DNA of 64,000 bases from Onthophagus taurus (Eukaryota > Arthropoda > Insecta > Coleoptera > Scarabaeidae): positions 16,058,001 through 16,122,000 of the forward strand of contig NC_091976.1 in NCBI RefSeq assembly GCF_036711975.1. The letters run 5' to 3'. Shown in pieces: positions 45,190 through 55,923 of this stretch. How positions within the stretch are numbered: position 1 is the first letter of the stretch; each line of letters opens with the position of its first letter. The notes under the pieces were generated by a model, which was not told where the DNA came from, searched no databases, and saw only the letters and a program-made list of their open reading frames with translations. A program made the translations under genes and the position numbers.

Positions 45190-45930
45190 TATTTAATTTT
45201 TCATTAATAGAAGCGATTTGTGAATCGCTGCTTACTTGCGCAAACGTACTAAAAATACTTTGACATGTTATCGTAAAGTTGTCAAAAGCTTTGATTATGT
45301 ATGTCTGATTTGGTTGTGTTATGTGAGGTGGAAGGTTTAGATGGTAGAGAGGTTGTTGTGTTGTGTAATATGTGTGATTTGAATATGTGCTAGGTGTAGA
45401 GGTAATCAATTCCCAGATACGATCCGCCATGTTCAATAGATCCGTTACATCCTCTTTCCCAGAGGCCAACAGAGCTACCGAGATGATGTTTGGAAGTCTT
45501 GTCCTCCAGAGTTTCAAAAGTAAATCAGAGCTACCAAAAAGTTACCATCTGGGAACTGCCGATATTAGAGAGTAGTTCTCGGTAGAAGTCCGATGGCTTT
45601 TCTTCGCCCATTTGCGTGTTTGAAAGAAGGTCATTCAACCGCTTCTCTTCACTGAGAGAAAGACGATTAATGATACTATTTTTCAAAGTTGCATATAGGC
45701 CTCTTTCTGGAGGTTCGTTGATAATATCAACGATTGTATTCACTACCTCGGTGGGTAAATGAGTGACTACTAGGTTGTACTTTGTCCTGTCACTTATGAT
45801 ACGTGACAACTCAAATTGGGCTTCAATTTGTCTAAACCAAGTGTCAGGCCTAGTAGTCCAAAAAGGGGGTATCTAGTCTGATATTGACTATACTGTTAAT
45901 TTGGTCACTTTCCGTATCTAGCATTTTGAT
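45190..45930 (-). pseudogene. Gypsy-type gag, frameshifted
   Basis: A start ATG near 45925 (MLDTESDQIN) is followed in another frame by PDTWFRQIEAQFEL, then TKYNLVVTHLPTEVV, EKRLNDLLSNTQMGEEKPSDF and YRELLS, then LWRTRLPNIISVALLASGK. This is the capsid core common to arthropod Ty3/gypsy elements (PFW...P..WF...E.QF, L.E.R.......GD.KPS.L...L, W..RLP). The downstream basic region (SRNPSRSPSRRSN type) lacks a clear CCHC knuckle. Shifts lie near 45535, 45860 and 45200. Confidence 0.82.
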
Positions 45931-46106
45931 TATTTTTTTAGAAAAATTGTAAAGAAAATGGTTTAATTGATGCTCATTTAATTGTCAACCTTAGAACGTC
46001 AAGGAAGGAAAAAGAGACTCACCAGCAAAATCCATTTCCCTAAAGTCCTTAACAAATTTTATTTTATAGCCTGATTATTGAAATGATGTCCTTTTAGGGA
46101 TTTGGG

Positions 46107-46194
46107 TGCAATAAGTTTATTGAAAGGAATGAAATATTTTAATATAATAACAAATTTTATTGCCAAGATATATTTTAAAAAACAAGGTCACTAA
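46107..46194. repeat. Right terminal direct repeat of the gypsy-type element (5' LTR side)
   Basis: It matches 41874-41962. On the coding strand it precedes the gag leader. Confidence 0.7.
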
Positions 46195-47829
46195 ATCTTT
46201 TTGTTGCGCGATTGTAGTTATCGCGTTTCAAAATTTAACATGTCTTCGTTGATCAAAGACCTATCATGGAAGCAAGTAATTCATTCACATCTTCTGGTTC
46301 TACTAAGATCTGCATCTTTTGCTATTAGTACCGTGTTGTCTGTTATTATAGCTTTCATTGTAGTTAAAATCAACTACAACCTTGAACAGCCCTGGACATA
46401 ATTGTTTCGATGTTCTATTGCTGTTTCCTTAATCTTCTTCCAAGTATCTAGAACTATTTTATTACAATCTAAAATGTGCAAATTATCTACAGTTCCATGC
46501 ACTGACTGAAGTGACCTAAGTCTAAAAGTGCATGTTATTCAGAAATAGCACATGACGGACGTAATTGTGATTTTAATGTTCGCTGTATTAGTAGAAAAGA
46601 TCCAATCAAATCAAGAATTACTTGATTTGAAATTGCCCAGATTTTATTTAGCAAAAATTTTTTTGCAGGGCTACCTCAAAGAACGCGTTTTGTACACGCG
46701 TACAAAGTACTTCGTATAACTTCGCGAGTTATACGAATTTATAACTCGTGAAGATATGATTAAAGGAATGCTTGTGGCAAAATTGAAGCAGTCATATTTC
46801 TCAGTTGTGCATTGAAATTGATGGACATTTGAGCACTTGATTTAATTAAACGGTGAGAAGTCGGAATCCTACCGTATATCAAGCACCCCGAATGGAACAA
46901 CACATTAGTACGAAAAGTACAAATTTTAGGAGTATGTGACCACCTCGTTAGAGGATAAGAAAAGTTATTTTGTATTGCAAACGTATTGCTAACAGCTACA
47001 GCTACTATTATATACTAAGCTAAATATTATGGTGAGGTTTTTAAATAATAATACCCTAACACTTGAGGAAATGAGTCAGGGTCTCAAACCTTCACAGATA
47101 ATTCTCAGACTCGTCGATCACATTAATATCATGATTACTAATCGGTATACTAATTATATCATGACAAAGTATCCCCTGAAGAAGGGTTTAGCATGGAGAT
47201 TCCTTTTGAATTTTTGGTAGGGTGGCAGAGAAACCTTCTTCGAAGATGTAAAATGTGTGACATGTGGATACAAACGACATAACCAGATATAAGTTGTGTA
47301 ATAGCTATATCTAGTATTAAAAAAGTCAAAACAAATCTTTACACTTTAATTTTAAATTATAATTCAGTAATCCCAGAGGGAAAGGGATATTAAAATGGAT
47401 ACCGAGTTTTGAGCTAAAAATAGCTCGTGTTCTGTATAATTAAAAGGTCTAACAAACATCTATTTCATAACTTTTCATATTTTTTCAAAAAAGACCCAAC
47501 AAAAAATTTATAGGTATCTGATTACTTGACACGCCTGGATATTGTACCAATAATTACTTTTCAAATGTTAGTCGTGCAACAACTTTTCATATTCTTCCGT
47601 TGTTAGTTAGTTATTTTTAGTTATGTTTACGAAGTTGAATTTTCTCTCAACATACGTGTTGGTTTTACTTTGTCTGTGATTCGTTTTGTAACAGTTGGAA
47701 TTAATCGATGCTGTCCAAATAATTATTAAGAAATCTGGAATATAAAGCTCCAATAGAGCTTAAAATATTCACCACGTTAAGAGTAAATTTGATATATTAA
47801 AAATTGCAGTCCAACATCTCTCTATCTCC
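46195..47829. other. AT-rich spacer with a cluster of palindromes
   Basis: No gene is recognised. The palindrome cluster at 46689-46753 is listed separately. An open plus-strand frame at 46201-46401 has a hydrophobic middle but no known match. Confidence 0.45.
46689..46753. repeat. Cluster of overlapping short palindromes
   Basis: Three inverted repeats are packed in 65 bases: TTTGTAC-acgc-GTACAAA (46689-46706); TCGTATAACT-tcgcg-AGTTATACGA (46712-46736); and CTTCGCGAGTTAT / ATAACTCGTGAAG (46720-46732 and 46741-46753) with an 8-base spacer and one mismatch. The last two overlap and could form alternative hairpins. Confidence 0.75.
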
Positions 47830-49500
47830 CATAGCGCTACAGCCCCAATTGTGCCTTGGCCTCCTTTATAATTTGCTTCCAACAATGCCAATCATCAGCT
47901 ACTTTCTTTCAAGTCATGACGCATATGAGTCGTGCATCCTCCATCACTTCGTCCTTCCATCGTTTTCGTGGCCTCCCTCTTGGTGTCTTGCCTTCTATTT
48001 TGCTACTTAAAAGCCTTTTTGGCAGTCTCTTCTTGCTTATTCGTGCGACATGACCAGCCCATTGCAGCCTTTGCAGCCCATAGAATTCTGAAATAGGGGT
48101 CTCGTTCCACGTGCAATTGTCTTTTCTTTTGTTGGACCAAAGACTTTCTTCAGTATTTTTCTTTCAAATATCTCCAGCTTATTCTATGCATTCTCTGTCA
48201 TAATCCATGTCTCGCATCCATAGTACAGTATATCATGGTTTTATAAGCTCTAATTTTTGTGTGTTTATTTACAGTTTTGAAGCAGAATACATTTGATAGG
48301 GAAAAGTAAGTTCTGTTTGTGGTCGTTATTCTGCTACTTAAGAGTCTTTTTGGCATTTTATCCTTATACATGCCACATGACCAGCCCATTGCAGTATTTA
48401 CAGACTATCGAATTCTGAGATAAGGGCTCCCTTGAACAAATGGTCAAGTTCTAGGTTGAATCGCCTTGTCGTTTACTGGACCAACTATATTTCTTAGTTT
48501 TTTTCTTTAAAATACCTCCAGCTTTTTCTATGCACTCTCTGTCATAATCCATGTCTTGCATACATAACACAGTACAGGTCTAATAATAGTGTTAAAAGTC
48601 TAATTTTTAAGTGTTTATGTACAGTTTTGGAGCTGAATACATTTGATAGGGCAAGTTATGTTTAAGGTGGTTATTTTATTTTGCATTTCTGCTTCCTTCA
48701 ATCGTTCTATACTAATTGTGAGTTTAACTTCCAAGTACGTACAGTTGCTCACTCCTTCAACATTTTCCTCGGCTATTATGTGATTTAAGTTCCTTGTTCT
48801 AGTTTGCGTAAGTATCTTCGCCATTTGTTTATTTATTTCAAGACCGATGTTTTTGGCTTCTCTTTTAAGTTGTGTGCACGCATTTGCCGCGTCGTCTATT
48901 CGGTAAGACTAACATCATGTCTTGCATATCGTCAGCATAGGCTGCTATTTGTATCTATTTACTTATTAGTGAGTTTGTTCTCCCGATATCTATTTGGTGT
49001 ACAACGTATTCAATGGCCAAGTTAAATAATGTTGAAGCCAACCCGTCTCCTAGCTTTAGCCCTTTATTTATATTAAATACATCGGTTAGGTCATTATGAA
49101 TTCGAACTGTCGCCACTGTTGATATATTTGGGAGGAATGTGGAACCTGTGTAGTACCTGGTGGAGACGTTTCCTATTGATGGAGTCATATGGCTGCTTGA
49201 TATTCACAAAAATGTTGTATACTTCTAAGTCCTGGGTGAATATTTTGTAGGGTGTACATAGAAGTGTTATGCCACTATAATTTTCATAGATTACTTTGTT
49301 TCACTTTTTGTGGACATTTTGGAGTATAATGACTTACTGTTCTGGTGGAAAGTTATCAATACTGGCATCTCTTTGCTTTTTTGTGCCTTTTTAGCTTGTT
49401 TAACCTCCTCTAATGTTGGAGATTCTACCTCTTCCTCTTGTTTTTCTCGGGGCGTCATATTTAGAACTTCAATCGCTTCTTCCTCCTCTTATGTGTCAAA
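47830..49500 (-). pseudogene. LINE reverse transcriptase and 3' tail, decayed, with an internal tandem duplication
   Basis: On the minus strand: DVFNINKGLKLGDGLASTLFNLAIEY (about 49080-49000; the family has G..QGD.L...LFN), then IAAYADD with the catalytic pair intact at 48943-48929, then a YLEVKLTI segment (THEN .YLG). Next come YKTMIYC..DARHGL, KKRLPKRLLSSKI, TPRGRPRKRWKDEVMEDA and the ending KEAKAQLGL near 47835. The block from the YKT motif to LPKRLL occurs twice in succession. Many stops and shifts. The clade is uncertain (endonuclease-reverse transcriptase type, RTE-like). Confidence 0.75.
48001..48660. repeat. Tandem duplication of ~331 bp inside the LINE
   Basis: Blocks GCTACTTAA, CATGACCAGCCCATTGCAG, GAATTCTGA, CTCTCTGTCATAATCCATG and GAATACATTTGATAGGG appear at 48001-48305 and again in the same order at 48331-48655. 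The copies have diverged, so the event is old, or the two come from separate insertions of one family. Confidence 0.75.
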
Positions 49501-51222
49501 CAAGGTTTGAAAGTGTGGTTTCCAAGTCGTTTTTATCGTATATGTGTCACTAACTATCTGTCCTTCGGCATTCTTACAGAGAGTTGTTCGCGGTTTATAT
49601 CCTTTAGATTGCGTAGATGTCTATTGGTTGTTCTCAAGTCATTACTTTGGAAATAATTCTCATTTTTTATATCCCACCATTCTCTTGTTTTCTTTTACGG
49701 TTATGGCATATCTTGTCTACTTTTCATTTTGCTTCCTCAACAAAGGTTACTCTTGTCCCTCTTATTTTGGTTGCCGTATTTGATATTTCGGTTTTGGGCT
49801 TATCCCAGTGCTTTTCGATACCTAGGTTGTTTGTGTTCGAGAATCTGTTAGCTCTCTTTCATAGATCTCTCTCACGTCCATTACTTATCCTTATCTTACG
49901 AATCTTTTATTACTTAGTCTTATTTTTACTTATCCTTATGAATGTGATTCTAACATTATTTTTGTGGATTAAATACGAAATATACTGTTATCAATCAAAT
50001 ACAAATTAAGAGAAATTATTACTGTAAGTAAAAAGTCCCATTAATATTACACGCTTAAATATGTCATAAAAATTCTAGTTAAATCAAATAAACGAGTTAA
50101 TTGGTATTCACTAAAATAATAATTGTATTATCACCTGTGAATATATACAAAGTCCTCATATGCAACTCACAGCAGTAGTATCACTTCTCAATCTGCCAAC
50201 TACACCTGTAATTTGTGGCCGGATTAGCATATAGATAGACACGTCGGTGGCGTCGGCAGCGCCGGCAACGTCGTTGGCGTCGCTGGCAGAGCGTCGAGGG
50301 CGATCCCCCATTAACTACTCAGTACTGAAGTACTCACGAATGCGCACCGCCTTCTGTGTACTCTACCCGGTACTCCGGTGAATACATTAACTTCAACAAA
50401 AAAAACGAGTAACCAAAAGAAGTTTAGTAGATGGTTGAGATTTAAAGCTGACTTAATTCCAACGACAAAAACCAAATTAGGGAAGGTTAATTAATTTATT
50501 TCGATCGTGACTTGTTATTTCGCCACGTTTTTTCCGTTAAACTCCAGTTTATTATGGTTCCTAGAGATACCTAACACGCCTAATGATAAAAGATAAAACT
50601 CCACCTGGAGGTTGCACATCTCTTCTCAAATGACGCCTTCCATCTCGATTTTTCCGACCTCATTACTTCCCCCTCGAAACCGTCTCGCAGTGGTTTCGAT
50701 CGTCTGCGGCCTTACCGTCATTACGCTATCGAACTCGTGTGTCACCGGTTAATGTTAATGACGTATTTTTATAATGCCATCCGGTAGCAGGGACGAACTT
50801 GACGTCAACGTCGTCGTCGTGGGATCTTCGCCGTCGTCGTCCCATTATCCGGGTCGTTAAAACGATGCGCTCCGTCAACTGGGAGCGGTCGAATTACTTT
50901 TCTTCGAGGACCCGCGAAGTCGTCATCACCCCCAAAGGTTAACGAAGTCATTAGATGTTTTAGTTTTTTTTTTCTTGTGAGAAAAATAAAAACATAAACG
51001 TTGTGATTTAAACTTTTTTGAGTTAAATTGCTTGTAAACGTTAAAGTTAAGTGGTGTGGAAGTTAAACATACGTTTGAGGATTGTTGGAAACCATTAATT
51101 AGTAGGCGTTGGTGGTTGTTAAGATTGCGAGTCCTGATTTTCAGATTACTTTTGTTGTAAGTAATTGTAAGTCATCAACTTTGATTGAAGGTAGGTGTTA
51201 TTACTGAATTTGATGTGGTAAT
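49501..51222. other. Spacer with a GC-rich island at 50.2-50.95 kb
   Basis: No gene is recognised. At 50240-50310 and 50795-50850 there are GTCG/GCGTCG triplet-rich tracts; the island otherwise looks single-copy. Confidence 0.45.
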
Positions 51223-51226
51223 TAAC

Positions 51227-53006
51227 CCTTTGTTGCCTGACGGTACTCAAAATTACCACATTATTTAAACATATAAGCTTAAAAATACCGTTTACCCATT
51301 CTTATTGTGATTTTTGCGAATTTCAGCAAAAAGTAACTTTTGATATTTATAACAACAAATATTTTCTATCTAAAAATAAGCAAGAATTTTACAAATATAC
51401 GAGTGTTTTTATATATAGGACTCAGAAGTACAGATTTGGTTTGTGTTTTGGTGAATTTATTTCGTATCATTGTTTTCAGAATGTAATTCTTTTTACCTTA
51501 ATAAAAATGTCTTGGTGGAAAAATAAGGCTCTTACAGATGAAGAAGCGAATAAAGCGCTCGTTGAGTTGGAAAACATAATTATTGATAACAACCAGGAGA
51601 CTGATGAGGAAGATGAAGATTTAGAAGAGGGTGAATGAGCCATAGAAAATGATTTGTTAGAAGAGACGTTAAATGAAACACCAACTAAAGAAGACAAAGG
51701 AAGAGATAAACATAAAAAATGGCGAAAAAGAGATTTAAGCTTTGAATTACTTGAATACAATTTAGAAGAAGGTCCTGTGCGCGAACGTTTTTCACACTGT
51801 AATTCAGTAGTAGATATGTTCTTGACATTTCTTAGGCTTGTTGCTGAAACTATAGTTTACCAGTCGAATTTATATGCAATCCAAAGGGACAGAATTCTTA
51901 ACCTTACAAAAGAAGAGTTTTATGCATTTATGGTTATCATAAGTACACCTTCTTGGCAGTACTATTGATCATCTAGTAATGATCCCTTGATCACAAACAC
52001 TATGTCCCGGCATATATTTGATAAGATTTTATCAAATTTGCATTGCAACGATAATCACAATGTGACTCCTACTAATACCGATAAATTGTTCAAACTTAGA
52101 CCTTTTATTCTAAAACTAAATGAAATCTTTGAGACGTTATATTTCGGTACGAGGAAATTATCCGTAGATAAATCAATAATAGCATTCAAAGGTCGAACAT
52201 CCAGCAAACAATACAACCCCATGAAACCCATCAAAAGAGGTTATGGGCACTTGCTGACCTAAAAGGTTATATTTTGCGATTCGCTGTGTATCAAGGGAAA
52301 ATGGAGCTACAAATGAAGAATGGAAGAACTATGGGTTAGGAGAAAAAGTTGTGTATCTCTGACCAAAAAGGAATGGGCTATAAGGTATGACTAATTGTAA
52401 GTGTTAAGTTAAATAAACGTTATTAAATAAAGGTTAGGAGTAATAAGGCTATTTAATAAGTTTAGTACAACAAACATGACAAGGTTTGTTGTGCTACGTT
52501 AGCAATAAGTTTACTATAAGAATAGAGTAATTAATTGTGTTAATTAATTGAACCATTAACCAAAACCCACCAATAACGAAGGTTATTACAGGGCAAAAAA
52601 GAGTGATCTACCTCTTGTAGAAAAACTAAAAGCAGAAAATACATTTGTGTGTGGAACTATAAGAGCAAACAAGAAATTTATTCCAAAAAATTTTGTATCT
52701 GGTAAGCAAATAACCCGAGATGATTATGATTATAGATTCAGTTCACAAAATATAGGGGTTTTCAAGTGGAAAGACAATAAAGTGGTTCACTTTATCTCAA
52801 ATCTTCACGGTCCTCTAGCCCTAGCGTTGTAAAGGATTACAACAAATTTATGGCCGAAGTTGATCATACCGATAGACTTAGACAGTGTTACGCAGTGATG
52901 ATTTAAGAAATGATGGCATAACATTTTTTGAGGACTAATAGAGATTGCTTTTGTAAATGCATACGTGGTTCATTGTCAATTTTTCGAAAAAACCCTCAGC
53001 AAAGGG
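51227..53006 (+). mobile_element. piggyBac-type transposon, decayed
   Basis: TTAA at 51223-51226 is followed by CCCTTTGTTGCCTGACGG, a piggyBac-type end. At the right, CAGCAAAGGG (52997-53006) is its imperfect complement, but the TTAA after it has become TTTC. A hairpin (TTTTCGAAAA..ACCCT / AGGGTTTCTTTTCGAAAA) overlaps the right end at 52979-53019. The interior carries a broken transposase. Confidence 0.72.
51510..52910 (+). pseudogene. piggyBac transposase, broken, second catalytic segment missing
   Basis: ATG at 51507 opens MSWWKNKALTDEE with an acidic N-terminus typical of the family, stopped at 51636. The core continues: FLTFLRLVAETIVYQSNLYA, ITNTMSRHIFDKILSNLHCND, KLSVDKSIIAFKGRTSSKQY and NPMKPIKRGYG (first Asp in SVDKS). 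It breaks at 52260-52340. The region that should hold TTDNFFTS with the second Asp is missing; 52380-52590 instead holds about 200 bases of unrelated AT-rich sequence. Then VCGTIRANKKFIPKN, DDYDYRFSSQNIGVFKWKDNK and VDHTDRLRQCY (about 52857-52890) resume the family. The C-terminal cysteine-rich tail is absent. Confidence 0.88.
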
Positions 53007-53507
53007 TTTCTTTTCGAAAAGTAATTCTATATAAAGTATGTAGTTCTCGAAATTTCGGCAAAGTGTTGCACTTGGGCTAATGACGTATAAAACGAAAAGT
53101 AACAAGAATTCGACAAAAAGAACATGTAATGAGAGAATGCCCATGGTAACAAACAAACTAAGGAAAACCGAATATTCTATACAATGTGAAACGCCGCTTT
53201 CTTCTATGTATAATTTAAAATGCTTTCTTTGTAAACTTTTTGCCCCGATAGAATTGCTGATTTTAAAAGCTATAGTCATGATTTCTTGCATATTGAGAAT
53301 TTTAGAGCATAGCATAAATATCGTTATTAGCATAAATCTGAAATATCTCTTTCAGATTTATGATTTTGTTAGCGATCGACTCAAAATGGTTTCGCGATCG
53401 ACGTTATGGACACCACTGATTTATATCTTCGAAACCACTGCTTTTAGGGTGTTGGGCAAAATATTCGAACACAATTTTTAAACATCCGATGCCAATGGCA
53501 TGCAAAA
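53007..53507. other. Spacer with overlapping open frames on both strands, not recognised
   Basis: Frames of about 130 codons are open on both strands between 52935 and 53481. Neither shows a known domain, and two frames open over the same bases suggests chance. Confidence 0.4.
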
Positions 53508-53677
53508 TACACTATGTTAATTAATTATCGTACCCGACATCATCATTGCAAGTATGCAACCAATATCACAGTATTGGTATTGCAATACGCAAATCGCGTA
53601 CAAATGGCGTATACTGTGATATTGGTTGCATACTTGCAACGATGCCGTCGGGTACGATAATTAATTAACATAGTGTA
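53508..53677. mobile_element. 170-bp palindromic mini-element
   Basis: The arms 53508-53574 and 53611-53677 are reverse complements: TACACTATGTTAATTAATT, ATCGTACCCGAC and TTGCAAGTATGCAACC followed by AATATCACAGTAT, with differences only at a few bases after CCCGAC. The loop of about 36 bases (with GCAATACGC and GCGTAC) is unrelated. It is typical of a snap-back MITE. It sits 47 bases before the Ginger-type element. Confidence 0.8.
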
Positions 53678-54063
53678 TATTTTTTCCGTGTTTTTTGTAT
53701 GTCAGCAACAAATGTAATGTATATGTTGGAGGCAGATGACGAATTCGGCCCGTGGCCGATTTATTTAGACATATCGGCATATGTCTAAAGCTGTTAGGTC
53801 ACATGACGAAAAAATGATACAATCGGGATCTGACCATATCAGTTTGAACACGTCCCGATATGTACATTTGCACAATGCGCCGATCCGATCGGAACTACAC
53901 ATAACCTCTTTTGGGATGTTTATGAGGGACATCACTTACGTGCAGTGTGTTTATTAGTACGTTTTACTGTTTTTAGCAGTTAAACATATCCCGAAATGTT
54001 AATTGTTGCTTTGGTCATATGAGAAACAAATGCAATGTAGGAACTAACATAATATTTATTTTA

Positions 54064-55622
54064 TTACTTATTGCGACATGAAGTACTTGAATGACATTTA
54101 CTGTTACATTTCAAGTTCTTTAATAAGCATTTGCACTTTTTATTACTGCACTGTTTACGACAGTTGCATCTTACAAACCCCTGGGAAGAATTTGATTCTT
54201 TTGCCGTCACCGTTCGCAAACTGAGTTTATTTTCAATGGGTACATCTGAAGATGTCAATGAGTTCGTTTGAGAAGGCTGAAAAGAAAAACCTTATTACCG
54301 TTTAAATATATAAAATATTAGTTAAGTACATACCCGGAACTCATTCTTTGCATATAGTTTTCCGAAGACGACAGTTGATGTACCAAGTTGGTATAAATCA
54401 TTTTTCTCGGACAATACAACAGCCAAAATGTTACGAGGAGCTAAGCGTCCTCTGTCGACATCAGGAATCTTAACTAAAACGTTCTGCCCAATTTCAATTT
54501 TTGGGAATTTGGAACAACTTTGCTGTAACATTTCTGTTGCTTGCTTTTTTAAACATGCAATACTATGAGATCGATGTTGATTTATTGATTTTAATTGGAT
54601 TTCGTTGTTCCTAAAATGAAACATATAATAATAATAATAAGCAATGTAAATTCTCTGCGTTTTTTTAGGTTACCTCAACAATTCTTCCTCAACATCATCA
54701 TTTTTGGAATAATTTATAGGAAAGCTTTCTTGTACATCTTTTTCATTTCCTCCATCACTGTTTTGAAATTCTGAATCTGATTTTTCAGATACTACCTGTT
54801 CTATGTTTCTACCAACACTGTTTTCTAATCTATAAATGTCGTCCTCATCGTGTAACTTCTCTACAATTTCAAGCGGAAGATTTGAATCTTTTAAGCCATT
54901 AACAAGTGGAATGCCAAACATAGCCTTGTATGGAGTACGTTGGATGCCTCGGTGAAATGATCTATTCTTTTTTAATTGCACAAATCTTAGACCTTCTGCC
55001 CACTTAGTGGGCAAGACCACCTCACAAATTTTGTGAGGTGGTCTTGGTAATTCATGATAAACTTATAAGGGCCATCCGGTTCTGTTTGCATATCAATAAG
55101 ATCAATTTGTCCCCTTTTATTAAATCCTGTAGAAATTATTGGTTTTACTACTAATCCTTTCTGCTTCGATTTTTTCTTTAATTGACACATAGCACATAAT
55201 TTCAAATACTCTTCAATGACACTTCTGGGAATATTACAATATTTCTTAGCAATTTCTTTTTCCATTCCTAATCTTCTTTTATGGCCAGTATCTTTATGAA
55301 CTTTTTCTAAAATGCCGTGTACCTCCGTAACATCGCAATAATACCTAATAGAAACCACATCATCGTTCTTTCGTTTTGCAATAATTTTCTCTTTATCACC
55401 AATTCTTAGAATTTCAAATCTATTCAAACGCCTATAATCTTGACAACTTAGTTTTTCCTTCGTCTCTTTCTTTGACATGCTGTTCTTTACTTGATTTAAA
55501 ATACTTAAATAATGCTCAACAGTTAGTACGGTGGTAAAATTATTAGCGCCACTATTTTCAATTAATTTAAAAAGCTTAGTTTCAAAAATTTGTTTTTCAA
55601 CTAAATATTTTTCACTTTTCAT
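54064..55622 (-). pseudogene. Ginger-type integrase with two introns, core deleted
   Basis: The start is an ATG at 55622-55620 (MKSEKYLVEKQ). Then RYYCDVTEVHGILEKVHKDTG, LCAMCQLKKKSKQKG and RGQIDLIDMQTEPDG (first Asp, about 55100) and YQDHLTKF. The frame then falls into two palindromes (55000-55055). The segment with the second Asp and the Glu is deleted, and the protein resumes at WAEGLRFVQLKKN and RTPYKAMFG. An intron at 54673-54611 (63 bp, GTAACC...TTTTAG) leads to the VPDVDRGR-like segment (KIPDVDRGRLAPRNIL). A second intron at 54333-54277 (57 bp, GTATGT...TTTCAG) leads to the cysteine-rich tail FVRCNCRKQCSNKKCKC..C...C, as in tesmin/TSO1-like CXC repeats. The intron borders look intact. 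Confidence 0.88.
55000..55055. repeat. Two adjacent perfect palindromes at the integrase deletion point
   Basis: GCCCACT-T-AGTGGGC (7-bp arms) is followed directly by a 35-base palindrome with 17-bp arms (arm CAAGACCACCTCACAAA). The flanking sequences are the normal integrase codons on either side of the deletion, and the extra bases between are inverted copies of each side. Confidence 0.85.
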
Positions 55623-55923
55623 ATTTAGAGTCAACCACTTTATATTTAAAACTTTATAACTTCGGTAACTGCTAAAAACAGTAAAACGTACTAATAAACA
55701 CACTGCACGTAAGTGATGTCCCTCATAAACATCCCAAAAGAGGTTATGTGTAGTTCCGATCGGATCGGCGCATTGTGCAAATGTACATATCGGGACGTGT
55801 TCAAACTGATATGGTCCCGATTGTATCATTTTTTCGTCATGTGACCTAACAGCTTTAGACATATGCCGATATGTCTAAATAAATCGGCCACGGACCGAAT
55901 TCGTCATCTGCCTCCAACATAAA

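Larger units (their letters stand above)
41874..46194 (-). mobile_element. Ty3/gypsy-type LTR retrotransposon, decayed
   Basis: Direct repeats of about 88 bp (41874-41962 and 46107-46194, with AAGTTTATTGAAAGGAATG and AAGATATATTTTAAAAAAC) bound a minus-strand gag-protease-RT-RNase H-integrase series. On the coding strand the repeat carries AATAAA motifs, as LTRs do. The repeats are short for LTRs and no convincing primer-binding site follows the right copy, so the true LTRs may be longer and diverged. No envelope gene is visible. Confidence 0.78.
53724..55919 (-). mobile_element. Second Ginger-type element with ~255-bp inverted ends
   Basis: The left end 53724-53982 and right end 55666-55919 are reverse complements: TGTTGGAGGCAGATGACG, GGCCGATTTATTTAGAC, CAGTTTGAACACGTCCCG, AACTACACATAACCTC and GTACGTTTTACTG. 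One 5-base indel separates them. Ends start with TGT as in the other Ginger element here, but the sequences and length differ, so it is a different family. Flanks TATA (53720-53723) and TAAA (55920-55923) fit a 4-bp duplication with one change. Confidence 0.88.

Noticed and set aside
41874..46194. Endogenous retrovirus with an envelope gene
   Set aside because: No envelope-like open frame lies between the integrase end and the left direct repeat; only gag and pol parts are seen.
46709..46753. Resemblance to a loxP-type site
   Set aside because: Only geometry and a few bases (ACTTCGTATA) agree. The spacer and arms differ, and a bacteriophage site is not expected here. Kept only as a palindrome cluster.
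52935..53481. Overlapping open frames of about 130 codons on both strands
   Set aside because: No known domain in either; open on both strands at once, adjacent to decayed piggyBac and MITE sequence, so probably chance.
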